Virus record (IMG/VR): IMGVR_UViG_3300030109_006363
Coordinates: 1-64,000 of that record
Reading direction: 5' to 3' (one strand)
Source: a virus
Length of the DNA: 64,000 bases
The notes beneath the pieces are model-generated. The model had not been told where the DNA came from and ran no database searches. It saw only the letters and a list, made by a program, of their open reading frames with translations. Every line of letters begins with the position of its first letter. The stretch's first letter is position 1. Shown in pieces: positions 50,886 to 59,465 of this stretch. A program made the position numbers and the translations under genes.

Positions 50886-53228
50886 TTAACCGCCAATTAA
50901 CTCTTGGAAATTAGCATCTGTCCTAGTAGCGTAGAAGTTAACTAAGATAAACTCTGCTGTTCTCGTTGGCTTAAGGTAAATATCTACCACTAGCTCATTA
51001 GCATCGATAACTGCTGGAGTATTGTTTCTTTCGTCACAAACAATCAAGTAATCAAATAATCCTTCATTGTTCTTAGCTCTTTCAAACAGAGGAGTTAAAG
51101 CATTTACTAATCTCGTTCTAGTAAACTCTGAGTTCTGCTCAAATACAAACTGACGAGCTAACTGCTTAGTAGGTCTTTCTAACGACAAGAACAACCTTCT
51201 AACATTAATTCTATCGAATGCACTTGGCTTCTTCTGTAAAGTCTTCTGACCGAATATTACTATACCCGATCCAGGGAATTGAGCTATTGGGTTAATGTTA
51301 GCTTTGTAAAGTTCATCACGCTGCTTTTGATTAGGATTAACTGCAATATCATTAGCAAATGAAACTAACCCTCTAGTAAAGCCTGCTGGGGCGAACCATG
51401 GGAATGCTACTGCATCTGTTCTTGCCATTGCAGCTGCAGCAAATCCTGAAGAAGGTACCCAGCATTGCTTACCAGCATAACTATCATTAACAGCCATCCA
51501 GTTTCCATAAACTGTTGCGTAAGAAGTATTTTCATTTTCAAACTGATGTCTAATTGGCCAGTAAATATCTTTTTGGAAATTTAAAGTTTTATCAGATAAG
51601 GTCTTAGTATTAGCTCCTTTTATAAGGATTTGTCTTATAGGGTCAGCAATAAAGATACAATCTCCTCTATCACCACCTTCATATGGAGGCTTTACAAACT
51701 TTTCAAACTTATTAAAGATTGTAGAATAATTATTTCTTAATGTAATTGCAGATGCTACTGATAAATCACCAGTCTCTCTTAAACCATTAACAGCAGTTGC
51801 AGTTGCAGTGCTATAATCTTCGTCGTCATAATATCCTCTATTAGTAACAGTCGAAGCACTTGCAATTGCATAAATAGTACCTAAACCAGCTTCAGTTACT
51901 ATATCAATGTTATAAACTTCGTCATTCTTAATATTATCTAAAGATCTTTCAAGCTTAGTTGGAATATTACCGAGAAGTTTTTCCGTCACTTTCTTATTAG
52001 TAAACTGTCCTAATGGGAATAAATTAGCCGTGTCTTTACCTTGATCAATAAGAGTTTGTAGAGGATCGTCAGCTAATGGATATGAAGATAATCCAGTGTT
52101 AGCTGCTGTACCGTTTCTTAACCCTCCAGCAGTTTTTGCTTTTAATTTTACACTACCATATGTGTTGAGTCCTGTAGAACCTGCTAGTCTCTGTGATATG
52201 TTATCATTAACTAAGACTTTAATATTCTGTGAGTTCTGTGAAACATTTTCTAAGAATACTGATCTATTAGCTCCTCCATTAGGATTAAGCTCAGTTCTAT
52301 GAGCATTAATAGAACCTGCCACTACATCTGTTAATACGTAATCAAGTTTAGTAGCTTCATTTGCGTAAATAGACTTACGTAATTTAAACACTCCTAATTG
52401 CAAATAATCATCAAATGACCGGTCATCTAACTCATAATCAGTAAGATTTTCCATCACTCTTGATATACTTCGACCAGAACCATCTGTTTTAGAAGAGGTT
52501 AAGTCGAATGTTATAGTATTACTAGGAACATCAGTAAATGAACTTGTGGAAGATGATGCAGCTACTAAAGCTTTAACTCCTGACACAGCTAAGAAATCTG
52601 TACCAGGGTTTTGAGTATTATCAAGTAAACCTACATATGTACCTTCTAATCCTTCGTTATTAGCAAGTTGTGTTTTATTAAGAACAATCAAACCTGCGTT
52701 ACCAAGCTCAGATGCAGCATTAAAACTAGCAGTATTAGAAGCACTATTACCCCAGATCAAACTCGAACCATCTAGAATACCTAAATATTCTGCTTCTGTA
52801 AGCTGTAAATGTGTAGGCGCGTCGAAAATATAAAGACCTGAACCCGTATTAGTTAAGGTTGCCGCGCGATCCGGCTTGCCGTCGGAATCAACAGTAATTG
52901 CAGAAACAGGATAAGCTAAAGCGGAATACTTAGATCCAAATCCATCACCGCTTCCTCCCCCGTAAGGTAATCTACCAGCGTAAACTGTAGCAGGTGAATT
53001 TAAAAGTTCGCTAATTGTGTAATGAAAGTATTTTTCTGCTGCAGTAGTAGGAGGACCATAAATTTGAACTAATTCTTGCTTAGTGGTTATAAGCAAAACT
53101 TCGTCGATGGGACCCTGCTGAGCAAAACCGGTAACGTAGACGCTCGTTCCGGCAGGTGCAGGTGTTGTAAAGGAAAGATCTGATTCTCTTATTTCTACTC
53201 CAGGTGAGTTTATTGTACGCTGTGCCAT
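50886..53228 (-). CDS. 18: Tail sheath protein gp18
   Basis: The contractile sheath subunit. The N-terminus INSPGVEIRESDLSFTTPAP and TSVYVTGFAQQGPIDEV is the standard sheath start, followed by LVQIYGPPTTAAEKYFHYTI. The conserved C-terminal contraction domain shows NWMAVNDSYAGKQCWVPSSG, SAFDRINVRRLFLSLERPTK and ANELVVDIYLKPTRTAEFIL. Length is 780 residues against 659 in T4, with the extra length in the middle domains (about 130-480), which face outward in T4. Its promoter is GATAAATA, 5 bases from the ATG. Confidence 0.93.
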   Translation of the reverse strand: MAQRTINSPGVEIRESDLSFTTPAPAGTSVYVTGFAQQGPIDEVLLITTKQELVQIYGPPTTAAEKYFHYTISELLNSPATVYAGRLPYGGGSGDGFGSKYSALAYPVSAITVDSDGKPDRAATLTNTGSGLYIFDAPTHLQLTEAEYLGILDGSSLIWGNSASNTASFNAASELGNAGLIVLNKTQLANNEGLEGTYVGLLDNTQNPGTDFLAVSGVKALVAASSSTSSFTDVPSNTITFDLTSSKTDGSGRSISRVMENLTDYELDDRSFDDYLQLGVFKLRKSIYANEATKLDYVLTDVVAGSINAHRTELNPNGGANRSVFLENVSQNSQNIKVLVNDNISQRLAGSTGLNTYGSVKLKAKTAGGLRNGTAANTGLSSYPLADDPLQTLIDQGKDTANLFPLGQFTNKKVTEKLLGNIPTKLERSLDNIKNDEVYNIDIVTEAGLGTIYAIASASTVTNRGYYDDEDYSTATATAVNGLRETGDLSVASAITLRNNYSTIFNKFEKFVKPPYEGGDRGDCIFIADPIRQILIKGANTKTLSDKTLNFQKDIYWPIRHQFENENTSYATVYGNWMAVNDSYAGKQCWVPSSGFAAAAMARTDAVAFPWFAPAGFTRGLVSFANDIAVNPNQKQRDELYKANINPIAQFPGSGIVIFGQKTLQKKPSAFDRINVRRLFLSLERPTKQLARQFVFEQNSEFTRTRLVNALTPLFERAKNNEGLFDYLIVCDERNNTPAVIDANELVVDIYLKPTRTAEFILVNFYATRTDANFQELIGG

Positions 53229-53233
53229 AAAAT

Positions 53234-53241
53234 TATTTATC
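53234..53241 (-). promoter_or_regulatory. Late promoter GATAAATA of the sheath gene
   Basis: Lies 5 bases before the ATG at 53228. Confidence 0.7.
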
Positions 53242-53260
53242 CTAATTTAGGTTAATAATT

Positions 53261-53842
53261 TCAAAAACTGATAACTTCTGTATGTAATTGTGAGTAAACA
53301 AATGTAAATCCTGATGTAATTTCATCTGAAGTTGTATAATTATAGCTTATAGCTTCAACTGTAGTGGGAAATGCTTTAGTGTATGTAAATTTTATACGAT
53401 TATTGTTGAATTCGTCTTTACCAAAAATGGTCAAATCAGTCTGATAATCCTGAAAATCTGGATTATTTTCATTTATCTCACGAGCATTATACCGCCCTTC
53501 ATATTGATCATGTAACAAATTAAGCCAAGAGTATATTGCATAGTAATTTTTATACTCATTATCTATTTTAAATCCTATAGATACAGGAGGATAAGGGTTT
53601 TTCGAATGAGAAGATACATATAAAGTGTTACCAGCGTATCTATTTTCTACTGCAGGAACATTAACTTCAGGTACTGCAGCACCAAATATTGAAAATTGAA
53701 CCGAATCAGGTATTAAGCTATCGTTAGTTTGATTAAACTTTTTACTAAACTCCTTTAAAATTGGTGGTACATCAAAAACTAATAAAAACTTATCAGCTCT
53801 AGATTTGTTCAGCATCGACTGCTGCATAGTATTCCTTGCCAT
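53261..53842 (-). CDS. Tail tube-like paralog between terminase and sheath
   Basis: A 193-residue protein starting at the ATG at 53842 (MARNTMQQSMLNKSRADKFL), not at the upstream TTG at 53881. A perfect TATAAATA lies 5 bases before that ATG. Tube-like features are KFLLVFDVPPILKEF, PDSVQFSIFGAAVPEVNVPA, YPPVSIGFKIDNEYKNYYAI, and FTYTKAFPTTVEAISYNY with SGFTFVYSQL. Together with the products of the genes at 50318 and 49645 it makes three tube-type proteins. It could be a tail terminator, a minor tube ring or a tube initiator; order alone does not decide. Confidence 0.6.
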   Translation of the reverse strand: MARNTMQQSMLNKSRADKFLLVFDVPPILKEFSKKFNQTNDSLIPDSVQFSIFGAAVPEVNVPAVENRYAGNTLYVSSHSKNPYPPVSIGFKIDNEYKNYYAIYSWLNLLHDQYEGRYNAREINENNPDFQDYQTDLTIFGKDEFNNNRIKFTYTKAFPTTVEAISYNYTTSDEITSGFTFVYSQLHTEVISF

Positions 53843-53847
53843 GTATA

Positions 53848-53855
53848 TATTTATA
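53848..53855 (-). promoter_or_regulatory. Late promoter TATAAATA inside the end of gene 17
   Basis: A perfect octamer that overlaps the gp17 stop codon and ends 5 bases before the ATG at 53842. It fixes the start of the tube-like gene. Confidence 0.75.
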
Positions 53856-55590
53856 GCTGCCTCGGTATACCCGCTTGCCAATTATCTTGAGGATTTTCAC
53901 CTAAGAACATAAATCCACTTGATCTTAAATCTTCCATATCATCTAATACCTCATCCCCCATTCCAAAAACTACTGCAGAAACATTATTTGATCCTATACC
54001 TGTAATTTCTTCATCTAAATATATAGAAGTAGGGTCTTCAAAATATTGAATACCAAAGTCCATAGGTTCAATTACACAAGGTTTGCCCATATCATCTACT
54101 TCGACTATATCAAAAAATCGTTCAGTTATTTCTTTTTCTAAGATAAACAATCCATAAAGCATAGCCATAACTCTATCATCATGAAAACCTCCTCTAGCTT
54201 TCCAAGTACCATTAGGATAGCGTACAAAGTTTCTTAACTCAGCAACTGTTTCTTCCTCTCTAATACTTACTACTCTTATCTCATTCATAAAATAACGCAT
54301 GTTGAGCACACCCTTGTACTTTGTATTAGTATGCGCTATCATGCCTCTCATTACATTTCTTCTATGAGCGTTTTTATTACCGTAAGAAACTATTTTATCG
54401 TAACTTAAATCTTCTGATAATCTATCCACTACCTGTGCGCCACAATTGTTTCTCTCTATGAGAGCTAAGGGAGACCCCCAGTTACGTAAAATTTTGTATA
54501 ATCTATTAGTAAACTCTAAAGGTGGGATCTTATTGTTTCTGTAGATAGCTACTTGCTTAATATCTTTAATATCAGTAATATCTAAAATCTGTATAACAGA
54601 TGAATCGACGCCAACGCCTTCAGATATATCTACTCCTGCTACATATACCTTACTCTCATCTGGCTCTTCCCATATTTTATAATGACCATCGTCTAAAATA
54701 ATTTTTGGCTCTACTACCTTCGACATCATTTCTTCAAATAATTCATCATCTAAAGTAGATTCACCTGAATGAATAAACTCACATTCAAACTCCTGTAACC
54801 AAGCATCAGCTGAACCAATAGCTGTTTTAGTAGCCTGAGCCCATTGTTCATCTCTACCAGGAACCTCACTCCATTTTATCTTATCATGAGCCCATCCATT
54901 ATCACCTTCTATAGCTCCGCTGTATAATTTATAAAATAAGTTATCAGTGCCATTAGCTGTAGAACAAACAAATACTTTAGATTTTTTAGAAGAAGTAATA
55001 ATAGGAAAGACTGATTTCCAAAACTCTTCTACTAAATGAGGTTCAATAAAAGCCATCTCATCAATAACTAAGCAGTTAACAGATTGACCTCGAGCAGCAG
55101 TACCAGTAGTAGTCGTAATACCTATTCTACTACCATTCTCTAATGTCATAGAAGTCTTAGCATACTCTTTTACAGGAGGCTTTAACCAGTTAGGCAACTC
55201 TTCATATGCCATTCTAACTCTTTGAAAGATCTCTATTGCAGTAGCCTCTTTGTTTGCTACCAGAAGTATACGCTGATCATTATTAAAGCAGGCTTGCCAC
55301 AAGATATAGATAGTCATCATCGTAGACTTACCAATCTGTCTAGAAGCTAAGAGACAAAAGAATCTATTGTCTCTCATCTTTCTAAGAGCTCTTTTCTGTG
55401 GCTTGAACAGTTGAATTTTTTCTTTACCTCTATCTAAGTTAACTATATGAAAGAAGTTTTCAGCAAAATATAGTATATTACTGCTTGCTTTTTTAAGGTC
55501 TTTTACTTGTTCTTTAGTATATTCACCCTTCCAGTTAACGTTGGGTAAATTTTTATTACCCATATAAAACATATTATCTTGTCTAGCCAC
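53851..55590 (-). CDS. 17: Terminase large subunit gp17
   Basis: The DNA-packaging motor and headful nuclease. Walker A is LASRQIGKSTMM, Walker B is CLVIDEMAFIE with the catalytic Glu, and the coupling motif is FVCSTANGT. The C-terminal RNase H-like nuclease has VAGVDISEGVGVDSSV (first Asp) and GFHDDRVMAMLYG (last Asp). I place the start at the GTG at 55590 (reads VARQDNMFYMGNKNLP), because ACTAAATA ends 5 bases before it; the frame is open further upstream to an ATG at 55629, which overlaps the divergent gene. From the GTG the protein has 579 residues against 610 in T4. Confidence 0.92.
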   Translation of the reverse strand: MARQDNMFYMGNKNLPNVNWKGEYTKEQVKDLKKASSNILYFAENFFHIVNLDRGKEKIQLFKPQKRALRKMRDNRFFCLLASRQIGKSTMMTIYILWQACFNNDQRILLVANKEATAIEIFQRVRMAYEELPNWLKPPVKEYAKTSMTLENGSRIGITTTTGTAARGQSVNCLVIDEMAFIEPHLVEEFWKSVFPIITSSKKSKVFVCSTANGTDNLFYKLYSGAIEGDNGWAHDKIKWSEVPGRDEQWAQATKTAIGSADAWLQEFECEFIHSGESTLDDELFEEMMSKVVEPKIILDDGHYKIWEEPDESKVYVAGVDISEGVGVDSSVIQILDITDIKDIKQVAIYRNNKIPPLEFTNRLYKILRNWGSPLALIERNNCGAQVVDRLSEDLSYDKIVSYGNKNAHRRNVMRGMIAHTNTKYKGVLNMRYFMNEIRVVSIREEETVAELRNFVRYPNGTWKARGGFHDDRVMAMLYGLFILEKEITERFFDIVEVDDMGKPCVIEPMDFGIQYFEDPTSIYLDEEITGIGSNNVSAVVFGMGDEVLDDMEDLRSSGFMFLGENPQDNWQAGIPRQL

Positions 55591-55622
55591 AGAAATATTT
55601 AGTAGGTAGCATAAATAATTAC
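55591..55622. promoter_or_regulatory. Bidirectional late promoter of gene 17 and the gene at 55623
   Basis: ACTAAATA on the - strand (55596-55603) ends 5 bases from the GTG of gene 17, and CATAAATA on the + strand (55610-55617) ends 5 bases from the ATG at 55623. The layout and most bases match 13622-13653. Confidence 0.75.
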
Positions 55623-56603
55623 ATGTCAAAAGGAAAAGACTTTATATCATTAGGTGAAGCATACAAAGATATCTTCAACAAAGTAGTAGTTAACGAAGAT
55701 GTTCCAGCTGGAACGACAGGAGAAGCTCCTTTAACCAAAGAAGGAGGTCCTGAAGAAAAAGGAGGGTTTCGAAAGCCCCTCGTTGACTTAGATAATATGT
55801 CCGATAAAGATAAGAAGGATAATATTTATAATATTAAAGGCTATTCATACGGAGACGGTAACGACCCAGTTGATTGTCAATCGCCAAAACCAACAGGTCC
55901 AACTTTCGGTCAAGTTGCAACTACAGGAGCAGTTGGTCCTGAGGAAGATGAAGAAGATGAAGAAAAGCCTGATTATATTGATTTAGATAAAGATGGTGAT
56001 AAAAAGGAGTCTATGAAGAAAGCTGCTCAAGATAAGAAAGAAGAAAATGAAGAAAATGAAGAAGATGAAGAATTTTTAGGAGAACACGAGAAAATTGCAC
56101 GAGATGGCCTAAATAATTTTATGAGCAAGACTTCCGTATTTGATAAACTTTATAATAAAGTAATGGTAAACGAAAACTTCGGTGAAGATCAAGAAGATAT
56201 CACTGATATTGAGGCACTTGGAATCGAAACCGATGAAGACGGTGGTGATGAGGGTGAAGTTACTATTACTATTTCGAAAGAATGTTGCGAAGAAATTCAT
56301 GCAGCATGTGAAAAAGCACTCGGTGTAAGTGATGATGAGCCTGATGAGGACTTTGAAACAGCAGTTGCTTATGAAGAAGACGAAGAGGCAATTGATCCTG
56401 GTTCTGAGCTTCATCACAATGTAAACATGGGAACCGGTGGAAGTAACAAGGTTGGTAGTTTGAAGCCTAAAGGAGCTGCTAAAGATAAAGCTGCTTCAGG
56501 AACAGTTGATCCTGGTTCTGAGCTTCATCATAAAGTAAACATGGGAACCGGTGGAAGTAACAAGGTTGGTAGTTTACAATCCGGCCAAGGTGCATTCGAT
56601 TAA
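55623..56603 (+). CDS. Hypothetical acidic late protein with internal repeats
   Basis: A 326-residue, very acidic protein. The N-terminal leader DFISLGEAYKDIFNKVVVNED is echoed inside the protein by FDKLYNKVMVNENFGED (about residue 175). An acidic run (EEDEEDEEKPDYIDLDKDGD, about 107-126) could bind metal ions in an EF-hand-like way. The C-terminus has two copies of DPGSELHHxVNMGTGGSNKV. A strong terminator follows. The leader pattern and late promoter suggest a head-associated or packaged protein. No enzyme motif is visible. Confidence 0.5.
   Translation: MSKGKDFISLGEAYKDIFNKVVVNEDVPAGTTGEAPLTKEGGPEEKGGFRKPLVDLDNMSDKDKKDNIYNIKGYSYGDGNDPVDCQSPKPTGPTFGQVATTGAVGPEEDEEDEEKPDYIDLDKDGDKKESMKKAAQDKKEENEENEEDEEFLGEHEKIARDGLNNFMSKTSVFDKLYNKVMVNENFGEDQEDITDIEALGIETDEDGGDEGEVTITISKECCEEIHAACEKALGVSDDEPDEDFETAVAYEEDEEAIDPGSELHHNVNMGTGGSNKVGSLKPKGAAKDKAASGTVDPGSELHHKVNMGTGGSNKVGSLQSGQGAFD
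56392..56575 (+). repeat. 70-bp direct repeat, two copies 114 bp apart
   Basis: Copy 1 is 56392-56461 and copy 2 is 56506-56575, nearly identical with about two substitutions. Both lie in frame and encode the DPGSELHH repeat at the C-terminus of the acidic protein. Confidence 0.85.
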
Positions 56604-56628
56604 AAAAAAGCTCAATAATTAAATTAAA

Positions 56629-56662
56629 AGAGCCCGTAGAGTAGACCTCTTCGGGCTTTTTT
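56629..56662 (+). terminator. Rho-independent terminator
   Basis: AGCCCGTAGAG (56631-56641) pairs with CTCTTCGGGCT (56647-56657) with a single T-T mismatch and a 5-base loop, followed by a run of T. It lies between the acidic protein gene and the next late promoter. Confidence 0.85.
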
Positions 56663-56670
56663 AATAAATA
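56663..56670 (+). promoter_or_regulatory. Late promoter AATAAATA
   Basis: Lies 5 bases before the GTG at 56676, directly after the terminator. Confidence 0.7.
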
Positions 56671-56675
56671 TAAGT

Positions 56676-57707
56676 GTGAAGATCTACAACAAAACTCTAA
56701 ATAAAAAGTTTTGGTCTGATGATAGCTTTGATCCTGATATAAGGCAAAAATTATTAGCTATTACTTCAGATTTTATTAATGAGTTAGAATTAGATAATGT
56801 AAAGATACATGATATTACTTTAACAGGTAGTAATAGTAATTACAATTACAACGATTTCTCTGACTTAGATGTGCATGTTCTTATTGATTATAAAGATATA
56901 AATGATGATGAAGATCTAGTTAAAGATGCGTTAGATGGTAAAAGATTTATATGGAATCAAAGACATAATATAAATTTTAGAGGACATGACGTTGAAATGT
57001 ATGTGCAAGATAAAGACGAGCCTCATACAGCTTCAGGATTATATTCAATACAAGATGATAGCTGGTTAACTAAACCAACATATGATCCTCCCTCAGTTGA
57101 TCTAAAGGATGTTTATAAAAAAGCTAATGCATTTGTAAAAGATACTCAAATATTAGAGGAAAAGCTTAGCGAAGTTAAAGGCAAAGAAGCTAGAGAGTTA
57201 AACGATGTTGCTAAAAAATTAAAGCAGAAGATCTCAAAAATGAGAAAAAGAGGCCTTGAGAGAGAAGGCGAGTTTAGCATAGAAAATTTAGCATTTAAAG
57301 TATTGCGTAATACTAAAGTAATAGAAAAGTTAATAGACCTAATTGCTACATCTTATGATAAGATTTATATGGAAAACTTTAAAACATTTTTTGAATATTA
57401 TCAAGGCGAAGAGCTTCTTAATCCTCATATGAGAGTGGGGAAGAATATTAATAGGGTAGGTTTAGCTAAAAAACATTTAAACACATTGCCTAAAAAATAT
57501 AATCATAAATGCCCTCATGTTAATAATCTTCTTAATGGTGCAGCTAGTCAAATAAAATTAATGGGCATGCCTTTATTTGATACGTTAAATACTTACGGAG
57601 TACAATATCTGCCCGGGCAAACTAAAGTATTAGGTAACTCTGGTGTAGAAGTAAAAATGTTTGAAGATGAAGAAGGCAATCAATGCGGAATGTTAGCCAA
57701 GAGATAA
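56676..57707 (+). CDS. Nucleotidyltransferase-fold protein
   Basis: A 343-residue protein starting with GTG. Residues about 42-70 (IHDITLTGSNSNYNYNDFSD, then LDVHVLIDY) match the polymerase-beta nucleotidyltransferase signature GSx8-11DxD, and GHDVEMYVQDKDE could supply the third acidic residue. A basic helical region (about 160-230; KEARELNDVAKKLKQKISKM) follows, then a region of unknown fold and a small C-terminal beta part (YGVQYLPGQTKVLGNSGVEV). Such proteins transfer NMP groups to RNA, protein or small molecules. The late promoter and the neighbouring neck gene suggest a packaged or assembly-time enzyme. Substrate is unknown. Confidence 0.65.
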   Translation: MKIYNKTLNKKFWSDDSFDPDIRQKLLAITSDFINELELDNVKIHDITLTGSNSNYNYNDFSDLDVHVLIDYKDINDDEDLVKDALDGKRFIWNQRHNINFRGHDVEMYVQDKDEPHTASGLYSIQDDSWLTKPTYDPPSVDLKDVYKKANAFVKDTQILEEKLSEVKGKEARELNDVAKKLKQKISKMRKRGLEREGEFSIENLAFKVLRNTKVIEKLIDLIATSYDKIYMENFKTFFEYYQGEELLNPHMRVGKNINRVGLAKKHLNTLPKKYNHKCPHVNNLLNGAASQIKLMGMPLFDTLNTYGVQYLPGQTKVLGNSGVEVKMFEDEEGNQCGMLAKR

Positions 57708-57708
57708 A

Positions 57709-58506
57709 ATGTCAATATGTAACGAAAATAGATTAAACTGTACACCAGAAGAAGTATTAGCTGCTACTGCTATACCATCTTGTGGTAAATTAGTTAATCC
57801 ATCTAACTTACAAGCTGAACAATTAGTCTTCGATCAAGCATACAACGATCTTATTAATAACTTTGGTATACCGGTAGATTACTATATAAACACTTTCAAC
57901 TTATCAGCAGCAGATTTACTCTATGGAGAAGATTCCGTTAAACAGTATCAGGGTCCACTCTCAGGTGTACAAATGTATGTAGAATTAAATGATGATGCAG
58001 TAAACTTAACTAAGTTCGGCTTTGACCCAGGTGATGAATTTACGGCGTATGTTCATATTAGCACTTTTCATTCTGCTGCTTCTGCTTATTTTGATTATTC
58101 TTCTGTAGGTCAATCTATAGAGCCTAAAGCTGGGGATGTAATAGACTTAACAGTATTGGGTTGTGATAGACCTAACGGAAGGGGCTCTGTTAAATATGAA
58201 ATAACCGAAAGAATGGATCAAGATATATCTACTCTTAATCCTATCTTAGGTCATTACATTTATAGATTGAGAGGTAAGAGATTAGACTTTACCTTCCAGA
58301 ATGGTTTATCAAGCGAGAAAGCCAATCAGCAGGTTTATGATAATTCGTTTAGCGGTATATTATCAACCACTCTTACTGATCAACTTACATCAGATGGCAA
58401 GACTTATCCTACTGAAGAGAATCCATATGACATAGACAACATATCTAAATCAGATGTTATGGATATGGATGTAAATGATACCGATATATACGGTTCATAT
58501 TATTAA
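57709..58506 (+). CDS. 14: Neck protein gp14
   Basis: A head-completion protein that closes the head-tail joint with gp13 and gp15. The pattern NNFGIPVDYYINTFNLSAAD, LLYGEDSVKQYQGP and VELNDDAVNLTKFGFDPGDE fits the T4-like gp14 family, as do EPKAGDVIDLTVLGCDRPNG, EITERMDQD and NPILGHYIYRLRGKRLDF. Length is 265 residues against 256 in T4. It starts 1 base after the nucleotidyltransferase stop. I did not find gp13 in the window. Confidence 0.72.
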   Translation: MSICNENRLNCTPEEVLAATAIPSCGKLVNPSNLQAEQLVFDQAYNDLINNFGIPVDYYINTFNLSAADLLYGEDSVKQYQGPLSGVQMYVELNDDAVNLTKFGFDPGDEFTAYVHISTFHSAASAYFDYSSVGQSIEPKAGDVIDLTVLGCDRPNGRGSVKYEITERMDQDISTLNPILGHYIYRLRGKRLDFTFQNGLSSEKANQQVYDNSFSGILSTTLTDQLTSDGKTYPTEENPYDIDNISKSDVMDMDVNDTDIYGSYY

Positions 58507-58510
58507 TCTT

Positions 58511-59434
58511 TTACTTAGAGGCTGGAAGAGGCTGTTCTTGAGCTTCTACCGCTGCTACTATCTCAGCAGAGTCATGAATGTCTTCAATATTCTTATATGG
58601 GCATTCATAGATAGTACCAGTAAAGTTATAATCAAAGAGATAAGAATCAATATTACCTTCTAAATATTCTTTTTTAGGACCTATATTATGATGAACATCA
58701 TATCCAAATATTTTAGGTTGAGTAGCTACCCACAGTACAATAGATTTTTTATTTAATGCCGCGGCCGCATGTTGAAGAGATGAGTCAATAAACAACCTTT
58801 TATCAGCTACCCCGGTCATAGCAAAGAGAGCTTTTTTACCAATCGTCTTATCAAAACGATGACAATTGTTTAATTTAGGATGGAACTCATAGCATACATG
58901 AATAATATTATATTTTGTAGCTAATGCATTCACTACTTCTTGAGCTATTTTAGGATGCATATCTCTGGTCCAAGAATAAGGATGTGTTTGGTGGTCGGGC
59001 CCTGGTCCTCCAAAAGGCTGAAAGAGTAGGGTAGGCCGGCCATCTTGCTTAAATTGATTTACGTAAGCAGACCCTTCTTCTAATTCTCTAAAATTAAAGT
59101 TAAGTTCTGGGCGTTCATCCTCATACTCAACTCCTGCCATTTCACACCATGTATCAATCAAATGAGTCTTCTTGGTAATATGGTTTGTAGTTCTATAAGG
59201 ATCAGCACTATACACTTCAACATCCTTACCTTGAATTACATCCTTGTAAAAGTATGGAGTTCTACCTATAACATAAAATCTACTTACATTAGGATTATTC
59301 ATCCAAACCTCAGCCCAAGCTGATACAACAATAATATTACGCTCTGGTTTAGCTTTCTTATATGCTGCAACTACCGCAGTAGCTGCAATATTTTTACCTA
59401 TACCCCCTTCAATGTGAAAAACTGTAGTAGCCAT
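58511..59434 (-). CDS. GT-B glycosyltransferase, GT9/heptosyltransferase-like
   Basis: A 307-residue protein. FHIEGGIGKNIAATAVVAAY is the N-terminal glycine loop of GT-B enzymes, and FQPFGGPGPDHQTHPYSWTR starts the second domain. VADKRLFIDSSLQHAAAALN followed by KKSIVLWVATQPKIFG matches the GT9 segment in which the sugar donor is bound. Relatives add heptose or other sugars to lipopolysaccharide. Its promoter-like ACTAAATC lies 7 bases before the ATG. Possible roles are decoration of virion proteins or of the host surface during infection. Confidence 0.65.
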   Translation of the reverse strand: MATTVFHIEGGIGKNIAATAVVAAYKKAKPERNIIVVSAWAEVWMNNPNVSRFYVIGRTPYFYKDVIQGKDVEVYSADPYRTTNHITKKTHLIDTWCEMAGVEYEDERPELNFNFRELEEGSAYVNQFKQDGRPTLLFQPFGGPGPDHQTHPYSWTRDMHPKIAQEVVNALATKYNIIHVCYEFHPKLNNCHRFDKTIGKKALFAMTGVADKRLFIDSSLQHAAAALNKKSIVLWVATQPKIFGYDVHHNIGPKKEYLEGNIDSYLFDYNFTGTIYECPYKNIEDIHDSAEIVAAVEAQEQPLPASK

Positions 59435-59441
59435 ACTATAT

Positions 59442-59449
59442 GATTTAGT
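59442..59449 (-). promoter_or_regulatory. Degenerate late promoter ACTAAATC
   Basis: Lies 7 bases before the ATG at 59434. It differs from the main set in its last base. Confidence 0.4.
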
Positions 59450-59465
59450 ATGGTCACTCTATAAA

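Noticed and set aside
53843-53881. TTG start at 53881 for the tube-like gene
   Set aside because: It would overlap gp17 and the promoter; the ATG at 53842 is better placed.
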